Shown here: positions 11,801 to 22,320 of the stretch, one piece after another
How the letters are laid out: each line of letters begins with the position of its first letter
Position numbering within the stretch: the stretch's first letter is position 1
Assembly: GCA_024305745.1 (NCBI GenBank)
Contig: JAHRBS010000006.1
Location: forward strand, 1,862,501-1,926,500
Length of the DNA stretch: 64,000 bases
Reading direction: 5' to 3'
Source of the DNA: Polyporus tsugae
Lineage: Eukaryota; Basidiomycota; Agaricomycetes; Polyporales; Polyporaceae
The notes under the pieces: generated by a model
Seen by the model: only the letters and a program-made list of their open reading frames with translations
What the model was told of the DNA's origin: nothing
Database searches by the model: none
Position numbers and translations under genes: made by a program

Positions 11801-14013
11801 GGGCGAGCTTAAGCTTCGCCCTGACGTCTGGTTTCGCCGTTATGGTTTAGTATCTTGTTTATTATTATTTCATCTATCTGTTTGTCCTCACTCGTTGTAC
11901 GCCTTGGATCTGGTTCTTTGCTTGCGCCTGCCCCTGTTTGTCTTGGAGCCCCCCATCCATCCCCTCTCCATCTCTATCTCTCACTTATCTACCCCGTCTC
12001 ATCCACCGCTATGCCCCCAGTTGCTCTATCATGTCATGCCTCCCCATCTGCTCTGCTCTGCTCTTTCGCGATTTTACCTGCACATAGTTCGACTTGGTTG
12101 ACGTTCTGCGTCCTACCCCCTTCCCACCCCACCAAAAATGTTGACAATCCCCACCCCCCACCCTACTTGCTTATCTATTCCGCCCACACTGCTGGCATTG
12201 GACGTGCACTGGAAGCGGAAGTTCACGGCTTTTTATACGCTCATATTGATTCGACACCTATCTTCCATTTCGTGTATGTTATAATCACTCTACGTGTTTT
12301 GTTACTTTACGACTACCGTCTATATGCTTTCTCCGGGTTTTTATGCTTATATCTACTCGTGTATCTTTAGGGACAGATACCATCCAATAGACGGAGCACT
12401 CTTGCTGCAGTGACCCGGTGGTGCGAAAGCAAGTTCTCACCGAGTCGACTTGTCACAAGCAACAATGATGCAACGCGACACTCAAGTACTCAAGACCGAC
12501 CTCGGGGCAGGTTCTGCGGGTTCGCGATGACGATTCATGTGAGGTATGTCGCTGTCTCTGTCTGCCCTTGTCTCTCAATGCTCATGCGTCGTGCTCCGTC
12601 GACATGTTCCGAACTTTAGCAGAGGAAGCAAACTTGCTCCACCCTTCCCTAATTCTGCGCCGCCTGGACCGCTCTTGACACAACCTACGTTGAATGCGGC
12701 GGTCCTGTGCGCCGCGCGGGCCGTATGTCGTTGGTCGTTCCATCTCAGTCCCGCTGCGAGAACGCGCCTGTCAATGCGACAAGGGCGCAAGTGGACAACA
12801 ACATTGCAGCCGGGATAGAGTTCGCCAATGCTCCCGGGATAGATTCAAAGTTCGTCAGGTTCCAACCGGGGCTGTCCAGGGTGCAGTTGGTGCGGGGGGA
12901 AGTGATAGCCGAAGGCGAGGTAACGTTGCGGAGGTGGCAAGAGCTTCGGAGGGCGCCGCAGTCACAAGTGTCTGCTTCTCGAGGTTTCGCTTGCTGGCGG
13001 ACCGCTGGGCGGACCGCGAGTTATTTTTGGGAGACTCGGAGAAGGCGAGGGAAAATGTGGGCGAGAATCAGCAGGTCGAGTTGGTTCGGTTTGCGTTCGC
13101 TCCTTGCGGTGCATTTTCGGTTGACTGGCTGGCAGGTAACATGGCGCACTCTGAACACAGCAGACACCCGACTTGCGGCGCGATTCCGTGCACTCGTTGG
13201 ATTCAGTTTGGATTCTCCGCAATCCTATAACAGGCTGGGAACCATCAACAGGAACAGGACCCGTGTTTAGGTCACATCCCATGCTGCGGAGCGGCTGGAA
13301 GAAACAATGCGTCTTTAGCAACCGGTGGGATACAAGGTTACCAGCCCGCGAATGTCAGGCCCAGAATCGGGTGAGAGCGTTTTCATTTTGCTGCCTTGAG
13401 AACTGCGGGTTTTTTACACCACGGCTGGTCAGGCTGGCTTGAGCATTTCAATACGCCCATCCGCTTCTGCAACCTTGCGATGATCGCTCTTACTGTGAAC
13501 TGCGTCGCCACGATATGTTAGGCGCGGCTCGCGCCTGAAAAGGCCGGTGTAAACTTCGGTCATTCACAAACAGTCCAGCTGCTGAGGTGAGTAGTCATCT
13601 TGCTATCTATGCTGGGACCATGGGGCATCTGAGGTTGTAATTTCCGAGCCTGTTGACCACACCTCTCATTGAAGCTGTCGGCACAACGTAGCCGGAGGCA
13701 CCCGAGTAGAACGGTACTCGTTTCTGCAGAAGGCGTACATGATGCTGTGCTTCTCCCTTTTTCCGTGCACTTCCCACCGTGGATACATGTGCTACTCGTA
13801 CCAGAAGGCCCATGACACCCGTCGGGTGTGTTGAGCCAATGGGTGAACGGCTCGCGGGACCCTTCTCGCCTGCATCGTCCACCGTCTTGCGCCGTGTATT
13901 TCTCCGAGTCGACTGCATATAAGGACGGGCCCAACCTGTTTTGACGTCGTGCTCCACTTTACAGTGTGCCCAGGTTCTCGTACTCTCAAGTTCACTTCGT
14001 CTACGGCAGCAAG
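11801..14013. other. Intergenic region before the endopolygalacturonase
   Basis: Starts with a T- and C-rich 3' flank of the transcription factor. The ORF at 12707-13270 (plus, about 187 codons) has no recognisable motif and an Arg/Ser-rich composition, so I do not call it a gene. The last 100 bp carry the promoter of the polygalacturonase. Confidence 0.5.
13916..13923 (+). promoter_or_regulatory. Candidate TATA box of the endopolygalacturonase gene
   Basis: CATATAAG lies about 95 bp upstream of the chosen start codon at 14014, a normal distance for a fungal TATA element with a short leader. Inferred from sequence and position only. Confidence 0.55.
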
Positions 14014-16032
14014 ATGTCCCCCTTCCTTCGCCTCGCCGCACTCCTCTCGTTGGCCGGTGCCGTCATCGCTGCGCCCGCCGCCAGCGACTGCACCGGAACC
14101 ATCTCCTCCTTGGACGACGTCGACGACGCCGTCAAGTGCACGACCGTGGTCATCAACTCGTTCACGGTCCCCGCTGGCGAGACCTTCAACCTTGAGCTGG
14201 CTGAGAGCACCACTGTCAACATGGGTGGGTCCTTGTCTCCCTCTCACATTTGCACCCTAGCCCAGCAGGGAAGTGCTCGTGCTCACCCTGGCTGCAGAAC
14301 GGGTGCAAAAGTAATTATAGAAAGGGAAGGGCGCACGCTAAAGACGTTATTCTTGGTCTGCAGAGGGCGATGTGACCTTTGCCGTCAAGGACTGGGACGG
14401 ACCTCTCTTCCAAGTCAGGTAGGTGGTTTGCGGCGACCTGCTACGTCATGGGTATGGACTACTGAATATGTTTACAGTGGCACATCGATCACCTGTACGT
14501 TTTCCCAGATGGAGATCCACACCTATGTCATGACCTATTCTAATGGCGAACGCGTGCAGTCAACGGGAATGGACACACCTTCGATGGAAACGGTGCTTCC
14601 TACTGGGTACTTTCCAAAACCTCTGCTTCCAGCGCAAGATCGTTTAACGTTTCCAATGCGATGACAGGACGGCCAAGGTGGAAACGGAGGCGTCACCAAG
14701 CCTGCCCCCATGATGAAGTACGCCTCCTGTTCTGTATTCGTCGCATTGGGGAACTGTGGTTGACAAGGTTTACCCTTTCCCGCACAGGATTAAAATATCC
14801 GGCACCTTCTCCGTAAGTGCTTCCCTGCTTCCCAAATGTATTTGTCGTCGAATAGCCGCTGATCGTCCCCCCGCGGATGCTGTGACAGAACGTCAAGGTT
14901 CTGAACTCCCCGGAACGTGTCTACAGTGTCTCGAACCCCGCTGCGCTGACCATGACTGGGTTGAATATCGACGACTGTGCGTATCCTGCCTCCGTGGATT
15001 CCATCTTCAAATGCTAATGTCGGTCTTACCTGTGCTTATTATGATGTAGCCGCCGGAGATGCGCCTAACTCGAAGAGCGATGGACAGGCTGCCGGCCATA
15101 ACACGGACGGATTTGACGTCAGTACGACTGACTTGACCATCGAGAACAGGTTAGCCCATTTTCATCTCAGTCGCCGCTCGTACTCGGTCCCCGGTAACAG
15201 GGGGTTAGCGTGATCCACAACCAGGACGACTGCCTTGCAATCAACAAGGGCAGTAACATCGTCTTTCAGAACAATACCTGCATTGGGGGGCACGGTATCT
15301 CTGTTGTACGTGTGCTGTTCCTTCGGGAAACCTAACTTCTCTAAGCTCTTGCTTGCTCGTGCAAATCAGGGTTCCATCGACTCTGATGTCACCGTCTCCG
15401 GCATCGTCATCAAGAACAACAATATTCAGAACAAGTGGGTGCTTCCTCTCCTGTACTCGAGTGCGCGCATGGCTGAGCTGTGTGTTGTTCTTCTGCGTCT
15501 GTGTAGTGATCAAGCCCTTCGTATCAAGACCAAGGCTGCCTCAACAGACTCTACCGTGACCAACATCACGTACTCCGGCAACGTTGGAACGGGTCTTCGT
15601 CAATTCGGCGTCCTTATCGACCAGGTAAGCGTTCCTTTGCCAGCCACGCGACCCAAACTCCTGAATTTTCGTTCCACTCCCAGAGCTATCCCGACACTCT
15701 CGGCACTCCCGGGAGCGGCGTAAAGCTCTCGGTGCGTGTTCCTACTCCCTGCTCCTCTATTGCACTCTCACCTGATGTCCTGTCGTCCAGGCTGTCAACT
15801 TCGTCGGCAGCACGAACACCCTCACCGTGAACTCCGGCGCGCAGCGTGTGGCGGTCAACTGTGGTTCTGGATCGTGCACTGGTGAGTCGCATCACAGCCA
15901 AGTCATCGTCCTATAGCTGACCGGCGGCGATCGTCCATCGCAGGCACCTGGGACTGGTCCGCGCTGAAGGTGTCTGGAGGCTCCGCTGGGCCGATCACCA
16001 ACTTCAACGGCATCTCGGGCTTCACTCAGTGA
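14014..16032 (+). CDS. Secreted endopolygalacturonase (GH28)
   Basis: Hydrolyses alpha-1,4 bonds of polygalacturonate (pectin) outside the cell. The start at 14014 gives a clear signal peptide, [20 protein letters not shown] resolve 14 exons in phase: 14014-14224, 14364-14418, 14478-14494, 14560-14606, 14668-14717, 14788-14812, 14889-14976, 15050-15149, 15209-15305, 15370-15434, 15507-15624, 15684-15731, 15791-15881 and 15944-16032, totalling 366 aa, the usual size. GH28 hallmarks are present in order: [24 protein letters not shown] and RIKTKA, which carry the catalytic aspartates, the histidine and the substrate-binding Arg-Lys. Exon 3 is only 17 nt. The gene converges with the lyase-fold gene at 16859-18814, another uronate-type enzyme. 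Confidence 0.95.
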
Positions 16033-16858
16033 AGGGGCTTGACGAGTTCCCCATAGCGCATTCGTTGTGGGTTCCAGGGCTGTATCTTGGTCAGACAGAT
16101 GACATATGCGGGGCCTGTGTACGATACCTTCTCGTGTACGACGTATACGCAAAACACAGATATGGTGCTTTCGACTCTTGATACCCGAAAATGTCCTGCA
16201 TTAATGAGTGGAGGAGGTAAAGGTAAGCTGTACGCTCAGCGGGCGGGATAATTTGTTGCGCCCACCAGTCCATCTTACGGCTGGTTTATTTGTGAGCGAG
16301 CATGTCATGAGGACGGGCCTGGAAGGTTCCTGTGGGTTTGTGGGGGCTGCAGAAGACGTGTCGTTGGAGACCTGGTTTGAGTTCTAGAGGTATAGTCATG
16401 AGGTCCTTTTCCCCGGCTGGAGTCACCGTGTGAGTATTTACAGGACCGGACGAATAAGACCCGGTGCACCTTACTGCCAACTTGTTCCATACGAACACTG
16501 GACTTCAGCTGGTACACCCAAGGCTAGTAAGTTGACGCGATGAAAGCACTTGGGATAATAGTCACTCAGCAAATGTAGGTGGCGCACAGACAGCAAGTGA
16601 ATTGACTAGGGTATATGCGCCACCAACTGAGAAACGCCTTGCTAAAGCTTCAGCAGGAACTTGCGGGCCATTACCGTCTGCGTTTGCCGGTATACGTTAA
16701 CAACTCGCAGGTTGAGGCGTTACCCCGAAGAGTCGCCCACACCCCAATATAGAGATATGTAAATAGAGCATAAGTTGGCTCCGCCCCTCCCACAGATGTA
16801 CAAGCAGCTGCACGACATAAATCTCCGCCTTCGCGTTCGGGTCCATGGAACCACACGA
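16033..16858. other. Spacer between two convergent genes
   Basis: Lies between the 3' ends of the endopolygalacturonase (+) and the lyase-fold gene (-) and should hold both 3' UTRs. No ORF with recognisable content was seen. Confidence 0.6.
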
Positions 16859-18814
16859 TCACGCGCCAAGGAGGAGCGCCGTGACGCCAGCAGCAACCAT
16901 CCCGAGCACGCCCAAGGAGCCCGCACGAACAGCCATCGCGCCGTTCTTGCCCCCCGTCTGGCCCTTGGCCCCAACGTTGTTGCCCGACGCGCCTGTCGCG
17001 TTGGCCGCAACGAGCCCCGAGTCCGAGAAGGGCTGGTTCCAGAGGAACTGCGCGTCCGCGGGGTATGCGGTGCCCGCGTGCTCGCGCATGAACGCCGCGA
17101 GCGTCCCGGCGGGGTCGCCATAGACGGCGCCGACGGCGACGACGGGCTGCCAGAGTTCGCTCGCGGCCTCCTGGCCGGGGTCTTTGGTGATGGCGTAGGC
17201 GAGCGCGTCTTGGATTGTCGTGCCGTTGGAGGTGGTGAGGTTCCAGGCGCTGTAGCCGACGTACTGGCCGAGCTTCGCGTTCGTCTGGGAGTGGGGGTGC
17301 GATCAAGGTGTGCATTCGCGCGTCGGCGTGATGGAACGGACGTACGATCATGGCCGCGAGGTTGTATGCGCGGTAGTGGTACGGCCGGGTGCGCACGGTC
17401 TCGAGGGGCTGTGCCACAACACATCCAGTCGTTCCGCGGATAAGGATGCCGTCATTTCAATGTGCCACAAAAGCGGTCATCAGGACTAACCTGATCGCCA
17501 TTGGCAGCGATTTGCCACTTGTACTGCGTGGTGAAGTACTCCTCGACCGTCTGCTTCGCGCCAGCGGTGTCGCCGACAAGGATCTGCAGAGCAGCGAGCT
17601 GATTGTAGTAAAACGTGCCGTGGTTGCTGCAAGGGCGCGACAAGGTTCATCGGAGCGCGCGAGCAGAGGACGCGTGACGTCAGAAATGATCGGACTTCGG
17701 AACGCTTTAGAGCGCACGCGAGAAAGAAGCTTACTTGGCTGCCGCCTTCTCCTCGAGGGCGATGGACGCAGAGGTGAGCCACGGGATGTACTCCTTGGTC
17801 CAGTTCACGAAGCCTGTGTCGACCTCGGACGTCCACTCGGAGGCCTTCCCGCCCCGAAGAATTAGTATCCCGGAGACGATCTTCGCCATACACTTCAGGT
17901 CTCTGCGGTCCCCGCGTCAGCCCTGTCCTGATAGTACACAACGCGTCACCGCGGTGACCGCGACATCCAAGTCTCCCTATCTGAAGATGAATTGCGCTGA
18001 CATACGACCTACAGAAGTCCGGTGTGCGTGCCATTTTGTCCCTGGGGCCCGCGCTCCATCTGTGCGTAGTTGAGGTTGGGCGTCATGTATGTCGCGTCGT
18101 CGAGGAACCACGTCGAGATGTACTTCGTGACGCGTGCCGCGTACACCGACGAACCATTAAGCGCCCACGCGAGGGAATTGTAGAGGACAGCGTTGGCCAT
18201 GTCGTCGAACTCGCCGACGTCGTTCACCATGCGGCCGTCGGGGTTGAACTGGCCGTCTTTGGCGACGTACGGGCAGGTGACCCAAACTGTGCACGTAAGG
18301 AGGAGATATTAAAAATTGCGGTGAGAACGCTAAGTTGTGGGCGTAGGAGTTCATTCAGAAGGGTACGTACTCTGTTGGGGCGTGAGCTCGGTCGTGTTAC
18401 CGACGGACGAGCAGTCGGGCCACCAACTGTTCTTACGCGCATCAACACTGCACAGGAGAAACAAACGGACAGAGACGAAGAGGGAGCGTACTAAGGTGCC
18501 CAACTCATGTAGTCGTGCTTGTTGCCTGTAGGCGGGGCGAATGTCTTGTTCGTGACAGCTTTCTAAACTATCAGACGCAACGATCCCACATTACAGAAAC
18601 AATTATGCGACGTACACCATGGGCCCGTCGCCGCCAGCTCCTCTGCCCACTCCAAAATGGTCTGCTGCGCTTCGAGGGTAATATTAGGAAAGTTCTTCGC
18701 GAGGATGAGGTGCGGGTCGACGAATTCGTTCGCATAACTCGTAAAGGACAGGACCGGCGTACTGAGCACGAGAAGAGACATCGCTGCCCATAGCAAAGAG
18801 GTGCTGGAACGCAT
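16859..18814 (-). CDS. GPI-type alginate-lyase-fold secreted protein
   Basis: Predicted extracellular polysaccharide lyase with the alginate lyase (PF05426) fold, of the fungal 'chondroitin AC/alginate lyase' group. Exons on the minus strand: 18814-18616, 18558-18492, 18426-18371, 18286-18013, 17902-17735, 17626-17491, 17408-17346 and 17284-16859, totalling 462 aa. A signal peptide (MRSSTSLLWAAMSLLVLS) is followed by GNKHDYMSWAPYWWPDCS, CPYVAKDGQFNPD, NNHGTFYYNQ and TRPYHYRAYNLAAMI, the typical motifs with the Asn-His and Tyr of the active-site cleft. The C-terminus ends in a Gly/Ser/Asn-rich linker and a hydrophobic tail (GVLGMVAAGVTALLLGA), as in GPI-anchored proteins. Substrate is not known; a uronic-acid polymer is likely from the fold and from the adjacent pectinase. 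Confidence 0.85.
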
Positions 18815-19877
18815 TGCGAGGGGAGGGGAAGAAAGTCAAGGTCCAAGGTGCTGTGGTTTATCAGGGTAATACGCGGCTGGTACTTTGCAAGTAAAGGACT
18901 GGCAGGGACGCTCCGTTCAGGCCGAAAAAGGTCGGACTGGGAAGGAAAGGAGTGGTTCCGAGAAGACGACGGCAGGAGAACAGGGTGGATGCACGCAGCA
19001 GGAGTGAGCGAGGAGGGCTTGGAACCTGGATAAGGAACATCGCGGGGAGGTGTCGCCGCCGGACATGTTCTTCGACAGGGCGTTGGCCACGACTCCGACT
19101 GAGTCTGACGGGCCTCCCCCCGCACGATCAGGGCAAATTGAGAAAGCTGTGCGCCTGTCCTCGGCTCTCGGGGTTCCTTGCAAACGATAGGCTGGGCAAT
19201 CCCGACTCGGATCGCATCTTGGGCGGGAGGGTTCTTGGCTGTGCTTGTACGCTGGGGGATTCTGGGAAGATTGTTTCAACAGAGACCAAACAGAGACCGT
19301 GGAATGTGGTGTTCGACTTCACTGCGCTAAGTAAGTATGGAGGACAGACCACGGAGCTTGTCGGGTGACCTAAGTAAGGCTGAATAAGGACTAACGTGGA
19401 TGTCATACACTGAAGCGCGGTGTGGTTGACGACATGGGATGTAGAGTCTCGACTCGGGCCTGAGGCCTGATAGTCAAGTACCCTTCTGCGAGATCTGTCC
19501 GGCGTTGAGTAGAAGGACGCGTGCTGTAGCAGTAGATCCTGACGTACCTGTTCAAGTGTGTCGTCACCGACTCACAGCAAACTCCATGAAGCCTAAGTCT
19601 TGTCTGGGTCTCGCCAACATGAGGATGCACATTTCCACCGGGCTCTCAGATAAGTTCCCCCTGTGGACTCAGAGCTCAGGAGAGAACTGAATTCAGGGTT
19701 CTGAGCCAAGATACGGATCTGTCATGCGCGAGGGTATGGAATGTGAATTGTGAAGGCCAGGTTACAGGCAGAGTTGGGGATAATGTTCGAGTTCAAGAAG
19801 TTCAAGTTGATACGGCTTCGCAGGGGCATCACCATTACCATTCCCCATATCAACATCTACTCAGCTCAGTTCTAAAC
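18815..19877. other. Intergenic region upstream of the lyase-fold gene
   Basis: Promoter side of the minus-strand lyase-fold gene and the 5' side of a tRNA gene. No recognisable coding content. Confidence 0.5.
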
Positions 19878-19948
19878 GCATTAATGGGGTAGTGGTAACC
19901 TGGGTCGTTGCCATCGACCCGCCGGGGGTTCGATTCCCTCTTAATGCA
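19878..19948 (+). tRNA. tRNA-Gly (anticodon GCC)
   Basis: A 71-nt cloverleaf can be folded by eye. The acceptor stem is GCATTAA with TTAATGC plus discriminator A. The D arm contains GGGTAGTGGTAACC. The anticodon stem GGTCG/CGACC holds loop TTGCCAT with anticodon GCC. The T arm is GGGGG-TTCGATT-CCCTC, with one G-U pair. A-box and B-box (GGTTCGATTCC) internal promoters are intact. It differs at one base from the minus-strand copy at 38616-38686. No intron is present. Confidence 0.95.
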
Positions 19949-20458
19949 CTCCAGTTCCAGGCCGAAGGTTTTTCTGTATTTGGGGCTCTCCTCTCACAAG
20001 AGAAACAGAGAGGTGGCAGAGAACAACAAACGTGCATTAATGAACGAAAGCGAAGGTCCTCAGCTAGTGCTATGCTATATACCAGCACAATACACGTCGC
20101 GCGTGGAGGGGTCGTGCATATGTCGTCAAAAGCAAACACGAATGATCTGTAGCTAGGGTGTATGGGCAAGCGTGACGAGGAGGCCCGGAGTGGTCGGTAA
20201 AACACACGATTTTGTATATCTCCGTCAACATGGAAAGAGGAAAGCGCAGAAGAAATTTCATTCGAGAATTCCCGCACGGAAACCCAAAGCGAAGCAGAAA
20301 GAAAGCCAATAATCGAAATTGTCCGCGAAGCAATGCGACGACCGTGTTCAGGACGTCTCGACTACCATAGATCGTGCGGATAAATGAAACATATAAGGTG
20401 CTTCATGGAGGAAAGGACTCCATAGCAAGAAGGATGCATGTCTACTTTGTCCACATCG
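19949..20458. other. Spacer between tRNA-Gly and the first KNH-like gene
   Basis: About 510 bp, AT-richer than neighbouring coding DNA. It likely holds the pol III terminator and the 3' UTR of the minus-strand gene. No ORF of note. Confidence 0.5.
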
Positions 20459-21823
20459 TTACATGAGCATAGCGGAGAAGACAGCGACGGCCACTCCCGC
20501 CATGCAGGTGAGGCCGCTGACGGAGATAGTGGACGCGCCATTGCCACTGCTCGCACTCTTGGCGGTGGAAGTGCCAGAGGCAGCCGACGAGGTGCCGGAA
20601 GACTTGACGCTGGTAATCATGGTTGCACTCGCTGTGGTCGACGCTTGAGAGGCGGCAGTAGTTGCTGGGGCGGTGCCCGCGGTGGCAGCAGCAGAGATCT
20701 CGGCTTGGACGTCGGCAGAGAAGGTGCCAGTCATGCCGGTCATCCTGCGGAAGTTCGGGTCAGACGTCAGACATGTAAAGTACGTTCGGGGACGTATCAT
20801 GTACTCACGTGTACTTCGAGGAGAACGCGAGAGCAGGGTACGCGGGGTTATTGGGGTCCTTGAAGCTGATAGACTCGAAGCGGATGAAGCTGAAGGAATT
20901 GTAAGAGAAGTGGCAGCAGCAGACAACGGTAAAGCTTACTAGTATTGGCCGTTCTCCCCGGTGCTGGCGTCGGGCGTGAAGACGATGGAGCTGGTGGTGG
21001 AGAGATCGACCGAGGGGACGATAGACTGGACCATGGTCTAAAATATTGAAGTGAGCACTGAGTCGCAACCAGACAGTCGACAAAGCATTTATGATAGTGC
21101 CTGGTCTCAAGCAAAGGTAACAGGACTCGGGCGGAGAGACCAGCTAAACACTCGTATCCATCAAACGCGGCCTCCAGGAAGGTGCCATACATCCGTTCCA
21201 CTGACGTAAAACGGTATACGACAGCTACTGCGCTACGGACACCACGCTCGCGCCTAGTCATACGAATCCCCATGGCGGAGTCGTCATTGAAGCGCGCATA
21301 CGGGCATCCACGGACCACTCTCTGCCAAAAGCTGACGACCACAGAGACGCCAAGGTGGAAGATCCGAACGAGACCAGAAGCACACACTCTGTCGTCTAGA
21401 AACGCAGATCCAGGAGAAGAAACACGGATGCCCCGTTCATCTGTCCCGCGCCCGCTACCTTCGTTTCCAACAGACGCCTCATCAAGCTCTGAACAACAGG
21501 GCCCTCGGATACCAATCTCACGACGCAGCATCCGCATTGAATACGAGGGAAAAGAGGCTCACCTGCTGGGTCTGCGAACCGACGTAGACTGAAACCTTGC
21601 TGGGACCGAAGTTGGCAAGCGAGGGCGCGGTGCCATCATCCTTCCAGGAGACGGTCTGTTGCTGGCCGGCGGCCCACGAAGTCGTGGCCACGGGCGAGGT
21701 GACCTGCGGAATCCAACCAAGTGAATATCGGAGGCTTCAGAAAGCGGAGCAGACACTTACGTAGACGGTCGCGAGGGCGGGGGAGACCGCAGCGGCGATG
21801 AGGAGGAGGATGGAGGAGAGCAT
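20459..21823 (-). CDS. KNH/Kre9-like Ser/Thr-rich GPI protein (copy 1)
   Basis: Predicted cell-surface protein of 222 aa with a Kre9/Knh1-type N-terminal domain (PF10342). Exons: 21823-21761, 21703-21563, 21037-20940, 20889-20809 and 20744-20459, all in phase. A signal peptide (MLSSILLLIAAAVSPALA) is followed by VTSPVATTSWAAGQQQTVSW and KVSVYVG, a pattern typical of these secreted beta-sandwich domains. A Ser/Thr/Ala-rich stalk then leads to a hydrophobic tail (LTCMAGVAVAVFSAMLM), suggesting a GPI anchor. The 467-nt second intron is much longer than the other introns of the gene. Role in wall glucan assembly is known for yeast Kre9/Knh1 and only inferred here. A paralogue lies at 39368-40507. 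Confidence 0.85.
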
Positions 21824-22320
21824 TTCGTGTGAGTCAGACGAAGGAGTGGGCTGGGTAAAGAGTGGAAGGTGCGCTAAAAAGCGACGAGGCTAGGGGGAGA
21901 GGGACGACGAGAGGTGCCTGGAGGCTGTTGAGACGAGAGGGCGTCGGGTGGACAGGGGGAGCTGGAAGAGTGGCGGGCCCGCGTGACAACCGGTTTTGTA
22001 CGGACGCGCCTCTGCTGCGGAGCTTCAATCTGCTGTTCCTGGCGCTGGCTTTATCTTCGCCTGCCAAAGTTCCATCTGCTTCGAGACCCTTTCGATCTAA
22101 TTTCCCACTCTCAGCGGTGGACTCAAGCACGCACAATGTGATCTGCGGCTAGTTCGCACGGATTTCACAGAGCCAAAGAAGTGCGATCCCACATTAAGTA
22201 AGTAAGGCCAGAGACAGTGCGTATAGAATGTTACACAACGAAGTGATAAGAATGCAACAAATCGAACTATACGCCAACTGTACATCCTAGCGGGAACCGA
22301 CGACGGCGAAAATGATACGC
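21824..22320. other. Spacer between KNH-like gene and kinase gene
   Basis: Holds the promoter of the minus-strand KNH-like gene and the 3' flank of the minus-strand kinase gene. Nothing else recognised. Confidence 0.5.

Noticed and set aside
13313..13313. Search for CRISPR arrays, IS elements, phage genes or defence islands in the window
   Set aside because: No regularly spaced repeats or prokaryotic mobile genes were seen; the whole window has eukaryotic intron-containing genes.
16775..17443. Plus-strand ORF of about 222 codons
   Set aside because: Antisense shadow of the lyase-fold gene's C-terminal exons.
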